DNA of 64,000 bases from SHVO01 sp050246995 (GTDB lineage Bacteria; Pseudomonadota; Alphaproteobacteria; Rhodospirillales; Rhodospirillaceae): NCBI GenBank assembly GCA_050246995.1, contig JBFWVA010000001.1, positions 248,001 to 312,000 on the forward strand, written 5' to 3'. The notes under the pieces were generated by a model. It saw only the letters and a list, made by a program, of their open reading frames with translations, did no database searches and was not told where the DNA came from. The position numbers and the translations under genes are program-made. Positions 16,473 through 26,561 of this stretch are shown in pieces. Within the stretch, counting starts at the first letter, position 1, and each line of letters begins with the position of its first letter.

Positions 16473-17299
16473 GCCTCGCGCGCGCCTGCGGGATCGGTCT
16501 CCGGTCGGCGCATCTTTCTCAAATCGCCAGTGAAACGCCGGACGCGCCGCGCACGGCGCCGTGGCTTGAGATCCATGCCGAAAATTTCATGTGTGACGGC
16601 GGTCCGCGTCTGGCGATGCTGGACGCCATCGCCGCGCGCTATCCGATCAGCTGCCACAGCGTCGCCTTGTCGCTAGGCTCGGCGCAGGGACTGGATCAGG
16701 AGCATCTCGCGCGGGTGAAAGCGCTGATCGCGCGCATCAAACCTACCTTTGTCTCCGACCACCTGTCGTGGAGCGCGGTCGACGGCGTGCATCTCAACGA
16801 CCTTTTGCCGCTTCCCTATACGGAAGCGACGCTGGATATCGTCGCCACAAACGTCTCGCGCGCTCAAGATGCGTTCGACCGTCGGATCTTGGTGGAGAAC
16901 CCGTCGCGCTACCTCGGCTTCGCCGACTCAACCATGGACGAGCCGGATTTCCTGAAACGCCTGGTGGCGCGCACCGGCTGCGGCCTGCTGCTGGATCTGA
17001 ACAACATCCATGTGAGCGCGGTGAACGTTGGCGTCAGCACCGCCGACTACCTGGCCCGCATCCCGGCGCAGATGGTTGAGGAGATTCACCTGGCCGGCTT
17101 CGCGCGAAGCGCCGAACATCCTGATCTCCTGATCGACACCCACAGCCGGCCCGTGGCCGATGAAGTGTGGGCCTTGTACGAAGCCACCATCGCGCTCATG
17201 GGCCCGCGCGCGACCCTGATCGAGTGGGATACGGACGTTCCCACCCTTCCCGTGCTCACCGCCGAGATGCGGCGCGCCCAAGACCTACTGACGCCATGA
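16469..17299 (+). CDS. bufB: MNIO-family oxidase BufB (DUF692), bufferin maturation
   Basis: This 276-residue TIM-barrel multinuclear non-heme iron oxidase keeps the family's ligand-bearing strands: EIHAENF, CHSVALSLG, SDHLSW, LVENPSRYL, LLDLNNIHVSAVN, EIHLAGF, DTHSRPV and EWDTDVP. It is expected to convert cysteines of the BufA core peptide into heterocycles, with iron and oxygen. The start is GTG at 16469 in a GTGA overlap with bufA, giving VSLARACGIGLRSAHL; any earlier start lies inside bufA. Its TGA overlaps the bufC ATG. Confidence 0.92.
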   Translation: MSLARACGIGLRSAHLSQIASETPDAPRTAPWLEIHAENFMCDGGPRLAMLDAIAARYPISCHSVALSLGSAQGLDQEHLARVKALIARIKPTFVSDHLSWSAVDGVHLNDLLPLPYTEATLDIVATNVSRAQDAFDRRILVENPSRYLGFADSTMDEPDFLKRLVARTGCGLLLDLNNIHVSAVNVGVSTADYLARIPAQMVEEIHLAGFARSAEHPDLLIDTHSRPVADEVWALYEATIALMGPRATLIEWDTDVPTLPVLTAEMRRAQDLLTP

Positions 17300-18048
17300 G
17301 CCTCCTGGACTTGCAACGGCGCTTTCAACGAGCGCTGGACGGTGATACCGGCGCGATCGAGGGTTTGGCGCCGGACGCGGCGCGGCGGGTCGCCATTCAT
17401 AGAGCGACCATCGAAGTTGGTTTGAACCAAACGCTTTTGAACGCGTTCCCGGTGCTGGCGCGCATCGTCGGCGCGCCGACGTTCAAGAGCCTTGCCGCGG
17501 GATATATCAACGGCGCGCCGCCGCGCCATCCGGTGCTGTCGACTTATGGCCGGGGCTTTCCCGCCTATGTCGCGGCGCAGCCGATCGCGGCAAGCTTGCC
17601 TTATCTTCATGACGTCGCGCGGCTCGAATGGGCGCGCCAGGACGCTTATCTCGCCGCGGATGCGCCGCTGCTGGACGCCGGCGCCCTCGACACGACTGAT
17701 GCGGAGACGTTGAGCACGCTGCAGCTGTGCGCGCACCCGGCCGTGCGGGTGATCAGCTCGCCCTTCCCGATCCACCATATCTGGCGGGTAAATCAAGCCG
17801 ACGTGGCGACCGACGATATCCCCGCCGTCGACATGAAAGTCGCCGAGCATGTGATCGTGACGCGGCCGGCATTTGAAGTCGTCACGCGGGCCATCAGCCT
17901 TGCCGATGCGACATTGGTGCGGGCCGTCACAGGCGGCGCGAACCTGGGCGCGGCCGTGGAAGCCGCCTTCGCACTCGGCCCCGATTTCGACGTTACACAG
18001 GCCCTCGCCGGCCATTTCGCGCACGGAACGTTCCGCGCGCTTTTGTAA
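17296..18048 (+). CDS. bufC: BufC partner protein (DUF2063-type), bufferin maturation
   Basis: This 250-residue protein starts MSLLDLQRRFQRAL and contains RVAIHRATIEVGLNQTLLNAFPVLARIVG followed by YGRGFPAYVA and LPYLHDVARLEWARQDAYLA, the usual N-terminal features of the DUF2063 partners found beside DUF692 oxidases. It probably binds the precursor and presents it to BufB. It is coupled by ATGA to bufB. No DoxX-type bufD follows: the next coding sequence is convergent and starts one base after the stop. Confidence 0.88.
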   Translation: MSLLDLQRRFQRALDGDTGAIEGLAPDAARRVAIHRATIEVGLNQTLLNAFPVLARIVGAPTFKSLAAGYINGAPPRHPVLSTYGRGFPAYVAAQPIAASLPYLHDVARLEWARQDAYLAADAPLLDAGALDTTDAETLSTLQLCAHPAVRVISSPFPIHHIWRVNQADVATDDIPAVDMKVAEHVIVTRPAFEVVTRAISLADATLVRAVTGGANLGAAVEAAFALGPDFDVTQALAGHFAHGTFRALL

Positions 18049-19599
18049 TCAGCCGCGGACGTCGAAGCCGGTACGGGCGAGCAACGTNNNNNNNNNNNNN
18101 NNNNNNNNNNNNNNNNNNNNNNNNNNNNNNNNNNNNNNNNNNNNNNNNNNNNNNNNNNNNNNNNNNNNNNNNNNNNNNNNNNNNNNNATCGCGCAGCGCC
18201 GCGTTTAGCTTGGAATCCAGCACAAGGCGCTGGATGGCCGCGGCTTCCTGGAGACGCGCCTTTTCGGTGCGCGCATCGGGCGCGATTTTCTGAACGGTGT
18301 TGAGGGTCGCGGCGAGATTGCGGATCTGCGCTTCGATGGCGCCGCGCGATTCGGCATCAGCGTTCGGATCGAACATGGCGAGCAGGAACAGGAATTTCTG
18401 TTTGCCGGAGGTGAGTTTGTCGCGCACGCCCTCCTGGGCCTTCTTGATACCACCGGCGCCGCCGAAATTGGCCAAACGCGCCCAGCGTTCCGTCAGGCCG
18501 AACGCCATGTAGCGGCCCCCGAGTACGCCGCGGTCGGAGATGGCGCGCTTCAGGAGTTCTTCGAAGAAAGCCTTGTCGGCGGCCGGATCCTCGCTGTTGG
18601 TGAGGCGCACGGGGCTGCCCAGATCGCGCTCGATACGTTCAAACAGAACCGCTTTCGAGCGTGGCAGGAGATCGGCGACAAAAAGTGCGTTCAGGAGTTC
18701 AAGCAACTCCTCGGCGGCGAACTTGGTCGGCTTGCACTTGCCTTCGATGAGATCGAGCATGCGCATGACGGCGTCCCGAGATGCTTGGACACGCCGATGA
18801 CATCCTTGATGACCGTCTTCGCGACGAAGATGTCGGCCATCATTTCATCGATCATGGCGCGGGCGCGTTCGTCCTTCTGGGTCTTGGCCATGGGCAAAAG
18901 CTGGGCCATCTTGCCGAGCCAGCCCTGCCAGTTCACAGAAGTGCGCACAAAGGCGACATTCGCCATGTAAGCGCGCTCTTCCTTGTCGGTGAACTTCGCG
19001 TCGATGTTGGCGAGCAGTTCGTCGAGGGTCGAGTTCTTGAGTTCCGGAAGCTGCTTGGTGTCCGCCTCGCGCGCGCGCGCGGCGATGCGATCAACGGCTT
19101 CGTAAATGACGTCCTTGCGCTTGCGGGCATCGCCGCCGGTCGCGCGGGTATGCAAGCTCGCGATCTTGTCGACCGCGGAAGGAACCATGCTGTCCAAATT
19201 CAGCATGCGCTTGAGATTCTTGTGGCTGTGCAACAGCTCGAGAGGCGTCATCTCATGCTTCTCGAGATACTTCGAGAAGATGCGCGCCATCGTGTTGCGG
19301 GCCGCGGTTTGATAGAAGTCCGTCACCTGTTCGCACAGAGGGGCTTCTTCGACCGGCGTGATCGTGAAGTCCTCGTCCTCCTCGATCTCCTTCATTTGCT
19401 TGAAGATCTCGGACTCGCGCGTATTGGTCTCGGAGAACTTGGTCTCCTTCACGATGCGCACACCGGCGCAGTTCTTCTGAAGAAGAAGTTCCTGCGCTTT
19501 ACGGCGCGCAGTTTCCTCGCTGGGCAGCACCTCGCTGATGGCCCACCGACCTTCTCGATATACCTGCACTTCAAATGAAGCGCGGCCAAGGAATGCCAT
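18049..19599 (-). pseudogene. Unknown protein gene, frameshifted near 18770 and interrupted by the assembly gap
   Basis: The first part (ATG 19599, MAFLGRASFEVQVYREGRW) runs to about 18775 as a helical, charged protein (LPSEETARRKAQELLLQ, MARIFSKYLEKHEMTPLELL). The reading then continues in another frame as DAVMRMLDLIEGKCKPTKFAAEELLELL to the gap at 18187. Adding one G to the run at about 18773 would join the frames as VSKHLGDAVMRML. Beyond the gap a short tail LLARTGFDVRG with TGA at 18049-18051 is probably the C-terminus. The function is not recognised; no membrane segment or catalytic motif is evident. A homopolymer sequencing error and a genuine mutation fit equally well. Confidence 0.65.
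18088..18187. other. Assembly gap (100 N)
   Basis: Exactly 100 unknown bases, the usual scaffold placeholder for a gap of unknown length. The frames on the two sides of the gap differ by one base if its length is taken literally, so the true length is probably not 100. Confidence 0.99.
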
Positions 19600-19775
19600 T
19601 CTGGTCGTCCCTCGAACCCAATCCCCTTCAGGACTAGGCTCCTATAACCTACGGTGTCAGCCGGCGCGCAGGCACACCTGAGTGCACCTCCGTTCTGGCA
19701 CGCCGATTGCCGGCTCGCGGTTCCCCATCCCCCACGGACGGTTCCCTTATGAGAGGGTGTAACAAATTAATTAAC

Positions 19776-19792
19776 AACCCGCAAAACGGGTT
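19776..19792. terminator. Hairpin in the intergenic region after the acyl-CoA ligase
   Basis: AACCCG-CAAAA-CGGGTT forms a six-pair stem. On the reverse strand, where the ligase gene ends at 19802, it is followed by the T-rich GTTAATTAATTTG; on the forward strand it is followed by TTTC. It most likely ends the ligase transcript before the unknown gene at 19599. The rest of 19600-19801 shows nothing else I can name. Confidence 0.5.
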
Positions 19793-19801
19793 TTTCGTCT
19801 G

Positions 19802-21421
19802 TTACCCGAGAGTGATGTGCCGGAAACGTTCGCGCAGCTTGGTTTTCAGGATTTTTCCGGTGGGGCCGATCGGCAGCGCCTCGACGCATTCAAGTGCGTC
19901 GGGCAGCCACCACTTCGGCAAGCGGGTGGCCAAATAGGCATTGATATCGGCCAGAGTCGGCGCTTCGCCGCGCGGTACACAGACAAGCAACGGACGTTCG
20001 AGCCAGCGGGCATGGGGAACGCCGATTACGGCGGCTTGGGCAACCTGAGGGTGTCCCAAGGCGGCATTTTCAAGCATCGACGAGCTGATCCATTCACCAC
20101 CTGATTTGATGACATCTTTCGCACGGTCGGTGATCTCCAAGTAACCGTCGGGATCGAGGGTGCCGATGTCGCCGGTATCGAACCAACCGTCCGGTGTTAG
20201 CGGTGAATGGTCTTCCTTGAAATACGACTTGATGATCCAGGGCCCGCGCACCTGGATGTGGCCCTGCGCCAGGCCATCATTGGGCAATACGCGGCCTTCG
20301 CCGTCGGCGATGCGAATCTGAACGCCGTAGACGCCGACGCCCTGTTTCAGCTTCTGCCGGACCTGCCGATCGCGCGGGCCGGTTTTGAATTTTCTCTTCG
20401 GCCGATTGATGACGCCGATGGGCGTCGTTTCGGTCATGCCCCAGGCGTGACAGACCTCGACGCGGAATTCGTCCTCGAACGCGCGAATCATCGCCTCGGA
20501 CACGGCGGCGCCGCCGACCACGACACGCTCGAGCGCCTCGGGTTTACGACCGCGCACGCGCATTTCCGCGATAAGGCCCTGCCACACGGTGGGCACACCC
20601 AGCGCACAGGTGACGACTTCCTCGTCCATTAGGCGGAACAGGCGCGGCCCGTCGAAAGCGGGCCCGCCGAACACAAGCGGCGCGCCCATAAGCGGCGCGG
20701 CGTGCGGAATGCCCCAAGCGTTCACATGGAACATCGGCACCACAGGCATGAGCACGTCGGCCGCGCTCACCAGGCCGTTGGACGCGGCAGCGAAGGAGTG
20801 CAGGACCAACGCGCGGTGACTGTAGAGAACGCCCTTGGGCAAGCCGGTGGTGCCTGATGTGTAACACAGAGCGGCGGCGGTGTTTTCGTCGAACTCCGGC
20901 CATGGGAATCCGAGATCTTCGCGCGCGAGCATCGTGTCGTAGGCGAGGAGATCGCCGAAGCGCTCGTCGGTCGGCGCGTGCGCCGCATCGGAGAGCGCGA
21001 TAACCCGCTCCAGCGTCGGCACGCCCGCGACCAAGGCGGCGGCATGTTCGGCGAAACAGGTGTCGAAGAACAAGACGCGGTCCTCGGCGTGACTGAGGAG
21101 ATAGCACAGCTGGTCGGCCGGAAGGCGCGGGTTCACGGTGTGGCAGATGGCGCCAATGCCGGCGACGGCGAAATAGAGATCGAGGTGCCGCCAGGTGTTG
21201 AGCGCGAGGGTCGCCACGCGGTCGCCGGGCTTGATGCCCAAACGGACCAGGGCATGGGCGAGACGCTGCACGCGCTCATAGGTCTCGGCATAGGTGGTGC
21301 GGTGCACCGCGCCTTCGACGCTGAAGGTCACGATGGTGGAATCAGCATGGTGGGTCGCCGCGTGCTGTAACAGCGGCAGGACCAGGAGCGGTCGGTCCAT
21401 CATCTGGCCGGCAAGAAGCAT
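19802..21421 (-). CDS. Fatty acyl-CoA synthetase (AMP-forming)
   Basis: This 539-residue ANL enzyme activates a fatty acid to its CoA thioester with ATP. Seen motifs are CYTSGTTGLPKGVLYSHRAL (P-loop), AWGMTETTPIGVI, GWFDTGDIGTLDPDGYLEITDRAKDVIKSGGEW and the C-terminal lysine motif LPIGPTGKILKTKLRE. It resembles the AlkK/medium- and long-chain group with the typical N-terminus RPLLVLPLLQHAATHH. Start candidates are ATG 21421 and ATG 21403/21400; GGGGGGGA precedes the first. It is divergent from the TonB-C lipoprotein gene and has no beta-oxidation neighbours here. Confidence 0.93.
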   Translation of the reverse strand: MLLAGQMMDRPLLVLPLLQHAATHHADSTIVTFSVEGAVHRTTYAETYERVQRLAHALVRLGIKPGDRVATLALNTWRHLDLYFAVAGIGAICHTVNPRLPADQLCYLLSHAEDRVLFFDTCFAEHAAALVAGVPTLERVIALSDAAHAPTDERFGDLLAYDTMLAREDLGFPWPEFDENTAAALCYTSGTTGLPKGVLYSHRALVLHSFAAASNGLVSAADVLMPVVPMFHVNAWGIPHAAPLMGAPLVFGGPAFDGPRLFRLMDEEVVTCALGVPTVWQGLIAEMRVRGRKPEALERVVVGGAAVSEAMIRAFEDEFRVEVCHAWGMTETTPIGVINRPKRKFKTGPRDRQVRQKLKQGVGVYGVQIRIADGEGRVLPNDGLAQGHIQVRGPWIIKSYFKEDHSPLTPDGWFDTGDIGTLDPDGYLEITDRAKDVIKSGGEWISSSMLENAALGHPQVAQAAVIGVPHARWLERPLLVCVPRGEAPTLADINAYLATRLPKWWLPDALECVEALPIGPTGKILKTKLRERFRHITLG

Positions 21422-21531
21422 CGAATCCCCCCCAACGGGATGAAGTGTACTAACTCGCGCGAAAAATTAACCAAAAATATGGAACTCCGGCGGACAATCC
21501 GAGGATGCGACCTCTAGGACCGCAGTTACAA

Positions 21532-22275
21532 ATGGCGAACCTCGCATCCCATCGACTTGGTAACAGCGCACGCGCTTTCGTGGCGGTGTTGGCGTTGTGC
21601 GTGGGCGTTGCGTCCTGCGGCGAGGACGGCAAACGCGAGGTCCGCGAATTGCGCACGCAGGTGCAGCAGGCCTACGGCACGAAGAATTTCAAGAAGGGCC
21701 TCGAGCTTTCGCAAAAGGGCTTGGCGGCCGCGCGCGCCGCACTCGGCGATAAAGCGCCGGACACGTTGTACTTCGTGCAGGCGATCTCCGAAAACACGAT
21801 GGCCACCGGAAACATGCGCGCCACGATCGCGGCGATCAAGCAAGAGATCGACATGCGCGCCGCCGCCGGTCAGGACGAGAAGAAACTTCAGCCGCGCCGC
21901 ACGCTGCTGATCAAAATCGCCGAAGAGTCCGACGACAAACTCACCGCCGTCGAGCAGGCGATCGAAGTGTCGCGCGGCATCGATATGAAACGCGGCCGGG
22001 ACCCGCAGCCGGTCTATCGGACGCCGACCAATTATCCGGTCGAGATGTATCAGCAGAAGATCGAGGGCGACGTCGATATCGCGTACAGCCTGGACCAGAA
22101 TGGAGCCGTCACCGAGGCGCGCGTCGCGTCGGCGACGCCCGCGCGTGTTTTCGATCAAGCGGCGCTGGAGAGCTTCAAACAATGGCGCTTCACGCCAATG
22201 CTGGATTCGAACGGTCGCCCGATCTCGGCCTCGGGCTTCAAGTTCACGTTGGCGTTCCGGTTAGCGCGTCAATAA
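21532..22275 (+). CDS. Lipoprotein with C-terminal TonB domain
   Basis: The 247-residue product begins with a signal ending in the lipobox VGVASC, so it should be lipidated at that cysteine. A helical, TPR-like middle (KKGLELSQKGLAAARAALGDKAPDTLYFV) is followed by a TonB C-terminal fold at about residues 165-240: YPVEMYQQKIEGDVDIAYSL, then FDQAALESFKQWRFTPM. Genuine TonB is anchored by an N-terminal helix and a proline-rich linker; both are absent, so this is a TonB-box-like domain on a lipoprotein, not a TonB for ExbBD. An ATG at 21505 would make a nine-residue longer leader. The stop directly abuts the convergent gene. Confidence 0.85.
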   Translation: MANLASHRLGNSARAFVAVLALCVGVASCGEDGKREVRELRTQVQQAYGTKNFKKGLELSQKGLAAARAALGDKAPDTLYFVQAISENTMATGNMRATIAAIKQEIDMRAAAGQDEKKLQPRRTLLIKIAEESDDKLTAVEQAIEVSRGIDMKRGRDPQPVYRTPTNYPVEMYQQKIEGDVDIAYSLDQNGAVTEARVASATPARVFDQAALESFKQWRFTPMLDSNGRPISASGFKFTLAFRLARQ

Positions 22276-22569
22276 TCAGCGCGCTTGCGTCAGGCACACT
22301 GTCGCAACACCCACGACTTTCTCCATGACGGCGGGCGGCGGTTGACCGCCGCTTGTCATGGCTTGGTGATAGATTTCCATTTCCTGGCGGGTGAGCTGCT
22401 TCTGCGTTTCGGTGACGAGACAGGAACACAGCTTCTGTTGATCGCCCGCGACACCGGCGCCGCTTTGCGCGAGGAAGCCGGTGCAGATCTCCTGCAAGGG
22501 ATCCTTCGCGGTTTGGGCAAACGCGCTGCCGCTCGCGAGAAGCGCCAACAACATTAGAGTTTTGGTCAT
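22276..22569 (-). CDS. Small exported cysteine-containing protein
   Basis: This 97-residue protein has a clear signal peptide (MTKTLMLLALLASGSAFA). The mature part contains four cysteines: EICTGFL, LCSCLV and VCLTQ. The C-x-C pair and the two outer cysteines suggest disulphides or a metal site in the periplasm. No family is recognised. Codon use resembles that of its neighbours. It is convergent with the TonB-C lipoprotein gene with no gap, and follows ptsN by 61 bases on the same strand. Confidence 0.8.
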   Translation of the reverse strand: MTKTLMLLALLASGSAFAQTAKDPLQEICTGFLAQSGAGVAGDQQKLCSCLVTETQKQLTRQEMEIYHQAMTSGGQPPPAVMEKVVGVATVCLTQAR

Positions 22570-22630
22570 ACGCGAGCCCCCGCTGCAAGACGGGGAGCGT
22601 AGCGCAGGCGTAGCGTAAGGAGAAGGCGGC

Positions 22631-23092
22631 TTAGGCCGCTTGAGCCTCGGACTGCGTCAGCACCATGTAGAGGCCGTCGGCGGTTTCGGCGCCGCGCAGC
22701 TTGTCGCACATGGAAGAATCGCGCAGCAGGCGCGAGACGCGGGCGAGCGCCTTCAAGTGATCGGCCCCCGCGCCTTCCGGCGCCAGCAGGAGGAAGATCA
22801 GATCGACGGGCTGCTCGTCGATGGAATCGAATTCCACCGGACGGTCGAGACGGGCAAAAACACCGTAAAGGCGTTTGAAGTCGGAAAGTTTGCCGTGCGG
22901 GATGGCAATACCGCTGCCAACGCCGGTCGAACCAAGACGTTCGCGTTCCAAGAGAGTTTCGAAGATCTTGCGGTCGTTGACCCCGGTGATCTTGGACGCA
23001 CACCGCGCCAGTTCCTGGAGCAGCTGCTTCTTGTTCGCAGCCTTCAAATCCGCGACCACGGCCTCGGGCTGTAGCAAATCTCTAATTTCCAT
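22631..23092 (-). CDS. ptsN: Nitrogen-PTS EIIA component PtsN
   Basis: This 153-residue EIIA-Ntr protein carries the phosphorylation site GIAIPHGK with His66 and the flanking family sequences LLERERLGSTGVGSG and DLIFLLLAPEGAGADHLKALARVSRLLRD. It receives phosphate from NPr and EI-Ntr and regulates potassium uptake, nitrogen responses and carbon storage by protein contact. It lies downstream of rpoN, as usual, but the ribosome-hibernation gene (hpf/raiA) normally between them is absent. AAAGGCG precedes the ATG. Confidence 0.96.
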   Translation of the reverse strand: MEIRDLLQPEAVVADLKAANKKQLLQELARCASKITGVNDRKIFETLLERERLGSTGVGSGIAIPHGKLSDFKRLYGVFARLDRPVEFDSIDEQPVDLIFLLLAPEGAGADHLKALARVSRLLRDSSMCDKLRGAETADGLYMVLTQSEAQAA

Positions 23093-23362
23093 AACACGCC
23101 TTTACATCACACCCACGGCTCTCTTCCGGCGGGGTGTGGAAGTTCAAACGAATAAAATCGCCATACGACGGGGACGAACGGATTTGCTCTAGTTTTGTTC
23201 TTGTCTTTCTTATGCCGGGCTTCACAGAACCCTAGGACGCCTTTTGCGCTTTCAGTGGCGCGGCCGCCGGCCAACCCCCCGGGCGGCCCTAAAAAAGTCG
23301 CGGAACATATGCCCCCGCTCCCCGGCAAGTCAAGAATTGTCAGCCTTAAATTTGGTCAATGG

Positions 23363-24865
23363 TTAACGGAGCGAGATGCCCAGTGACTTGTCTCGCCGGC
23401 GCTGCACGGAAGACGGAATATTAAGTGAATCCCGATACTTAGCGACTGTACGGCGCGCGACCTCGACGCCGTCGGAGCGGAGGATCTCGACGATGCGATC
23501 GTCAGACAGGACGTCGCTGGCCGCCTCGGCGTCGATCAAGACCTTAATGCGGTGACGAACGGCCTCGGCCGAATGGGCCTCGGCGCCGCTGGCCGACGGG
23601 AGACTTTGGGTGAAGAAGTATTTCAACTCAAAGATGCCGCGCGGGGTGGACATGTACTTGTTGGTCGTAACGCGGCTGACCGTGCTCTCGTGCATTTCGA
23701 TCACATCGGCGACATCGCGCAGGATCAGCGGGCGCAGATACGTGACCCCGCGGCGGAAGAACTCCTCCTGCTGTGTCACGAGTTCGCTGGCGACCTTGAG
23801 GATAGTCTCGGCGCGCTGGTGCAGCGCCTTCACGAGCCAGTTCGCGGACTGAAGCTTCTCGGCCAGGAACGCCTTGTCCGCTTTGCTGGCGGTTGTCTTG
23901 GTGATGTCGGCGATATATTTGCGGTTCACGAGAACACGCGGCAGCGTGTCCGAATTGAGCTCCACGCGCCAACCGCCGTCGGGGCGCGCCGACATGATCA
24001 CATCGGGGATCACCGCGTTGCTTGTGGTGCGCTCGAAGCGCAAGGCGGGTTTGGGATCGAGGGCGCGCACCTCGGCGATCATATCCTGCAGATCCTCGAG
24101 CGAGATGCCGCAGACGGCCTGAAGCTTCTTGAGATCGCGCGCGGCGAGCAGTTCCAGATTTTCGATGAAAGCGGCCATCGCCGGGTCGTAGCGGTTGCGA
24201 TCCTCGAGTTGCAGGCGAAGGCATTCCTTCAAATCGCGCGCGAAGATGCCCGTGGGATCGAAGCGCTGCATGAGACCAAGGATACGCGCGATCATCTCGG
24301 GCGGGACGCCAAGCTGATCGGCCGCGTCCTCGGTGGAAAGGCGGAGATAACCGCTCTCGTCCAACTGATCGATCAGGTACATGCCGACGAAGCGGTCCTT
24401 GGCGTCCCCACAGGCGAAGTTAAGCTGCTGAATGAGATGACTGCGCAGGTCCGGAACGTCGGCAATGATGCCTTCAAGATCGGGCCGCTCACCGTCACCG
24501 CCACCCGCGCCCCAATTCTCCGCGTTCGCCGTATCCATGGGCGTACGCGTGTCGTCGCTCAAACCTGATTCATTGTCCGCGACGGCCACTTCAACATCGA
24601 GCGGCGCTTCGTTCTGCCCGTCGAGAGAGTCCACCACCGAGAGCCCCTCGTCCCGGCGGTCGTCGGCATTGCCGGCGCTTTCGTCGAGCGCGGTGGTCTC
24701 GGGCGCGTCGTCCGTCTCGAGCAGCGGGTTGGATTCCAGCTCCTGCTCGATGTACTCGCTGAGCTCAAGCGCGGACAACTGCAGCAGTTTGATCGCCTGC
24801 TGCAACTGGGGCGTGATGACGAGACTTTGGGTCTGCCTGAGGTCTAGCCGCGGCGAAAGCGCCAT
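23363..24865 (-). CDS. rpoN: RNA polymerase sigma-54 factor RpoN
   Basis: This 500-residue protein has all sigma-54 regions: glutamine-rich region I (LRQTQSLVITPQLQQAIKLLQLSALELSEYIEQELESNPLLE), an acidic variable region II (about 55-125), the core-binding domain, a helix-turn-helix (MHESTVSRVTTNKYMSTPRG) and the RpoN box ARRTVAKYRDSLNIPSS near the C-terminus. It directs transcription from -24/-12 promoters with enhancer-binding proteins. It follows lptB by 20 bases. No clear -24/-12 site was found in this window. Confidence 0.97.
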   Translation of the reverse strand: MALSPRLDLRQTQSLVITPQLQQAIKLLQLSALELSEYIEQELESNPLLETDDAPETTALDESAGNADDRRDEGLSVVDSLDGQNEAPLDVEVAVADNESGLSDDTRTPMDTANAENWGAGGGDGERPDLEGIIADVPDLRSHLIQQLNFACGDAKDRFVGMYLIDQLDESGYLRLSTEDAADQLGVPPEMIARILGLMQRFDPTGIFARDLKECLRLQLEDRNRYDPAMAAFIENLELLAARDLKKLQAVCGISLEDLQDMIAEVRALDPKPALRFERTTSNAVIPDVIMSARPDGGWRVELNSDTLPRVLVNRKYIADITKTTASKADKAFLAEKLQSANWLVKALHQRAETILKVASELVTQQEEFFRRGVTYLRPLILRDVADVIEMHESTVSRVTTNKYMSTPRGIFELKYFFTQSLPSASGAEAHSAEAVRHRIKVLIDAEAASDVLSDDRIVEILRSDGVEVARRTVAKYRDSLNIPSSVQRRRDKSLGISLR

Positions 24866-24885
24866 GTTCTTTACGTCACCTCGCT

Positions 24886-25664
<779 letters not shown>

Positions 25665-25668
<4 letters not shown>

Positions 25669-26561
25669 GGTTTAGCTTTCACGGCCGTGGCCGGTTCGGG
25701 AGGACGGGAGCTGGGCGCGATCAACGCGCTGACGCGCGTGTTCTCGCGGGTGCCGGTCTGGCCGGCTTCCTTGGCGCTACCGTACACAGCGCTCCTGCCC
25801 CCTTTGATATTGACGACTGCGAATCCGCCGCTGAGGACATTCTTGTCCTGCGTGAGCTTGACGTTGCCGTCGAGGGTCACGACCCCGGTCTGGATATTGT
25901 ACGTCGCGCGTTCACCGCGCGCGGTTTCGCGCGGCGTTTCAACGCGCACGTTGCCGAAGCCCTGCATGTAGGTGATATCGCCGCGTCCACGCGCCGCGCT
26001 CGCGACGCCCTTTGAAGCGGCGTTGCCCGGCTCGTCACGGAAGAATGCCACGAGCTTGTCGGCGAACACGCGGCGCTTTTCGCTATCCTCGGCGACGGCA
26101 TTGCCTTCGGCCACGGCGACGCGTTCGCTGGCCCAATACTGGAGCGCCTTCTGCGCGCTGACAGTTCCGTCGGCATTGGCGAGGCGCACCTGATCGCCTT
26201 CAAGCACGAGCACGCCTTTGTCGAAATCGTAGATCGCCGACGCACCGGTCGCGGTTTCTTCGGCCGAGCGCATGGTGACATTGCCGACGGCGAATACGCG
26301 GTAGACCTCTTCGCCGCCGCCATCCCCGGTACGGTAGTAGGCGATGAGTTCATCGCCGACGATGCTGACCTCGCCTTGGGTGGCCTTGGCGTTGCCGCGC
26401 GCGATCACGCGCTTGTTGTCCTGCTGGACCTCGATGCCGCGCTCGGCGTCGACCACGATCGGCTGATCGGAATTCTTAGGCAGGAACGAAAGCGACTGCG
26501 CCGCTGCGGGCGAAGCGAAGCCGGCGAAGAGCGCGGCAAGGAGAATGAAACGCGGGCTCAT
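25665..26561 (-). CDS. lptA: LPS transport periplasmic protein LptA
   Basis: This 298-residue protein has a signal peptide (MSPRFILLAALFAGFASPAAAQ) and an OstA/LptA beta-jellyroll (IVVDAERGIEVQQDNKRVIARGNAKATQGEVSIVGDELIAYY). It forms the periplasmic bridge that carries LPS from LptC to LptD. A second part (about 130-260: GDVTYMQG-like, TYNIQTGVVTLDGNVKLTQDKNVLSG) makes it longer than the short enterobacterial form, as is common in alphaproteobacteria. Both ends overlap neighbours by ATGA. Confidence 0.95.

Noticed and set aside
23262..23288. Terminator between rpoN and ptsN
   Set aside because: The GGCCGCC/GGCGGCC stem is real, but on the reverse strand the T run precedes the stem and on the forward strand A bases follow.
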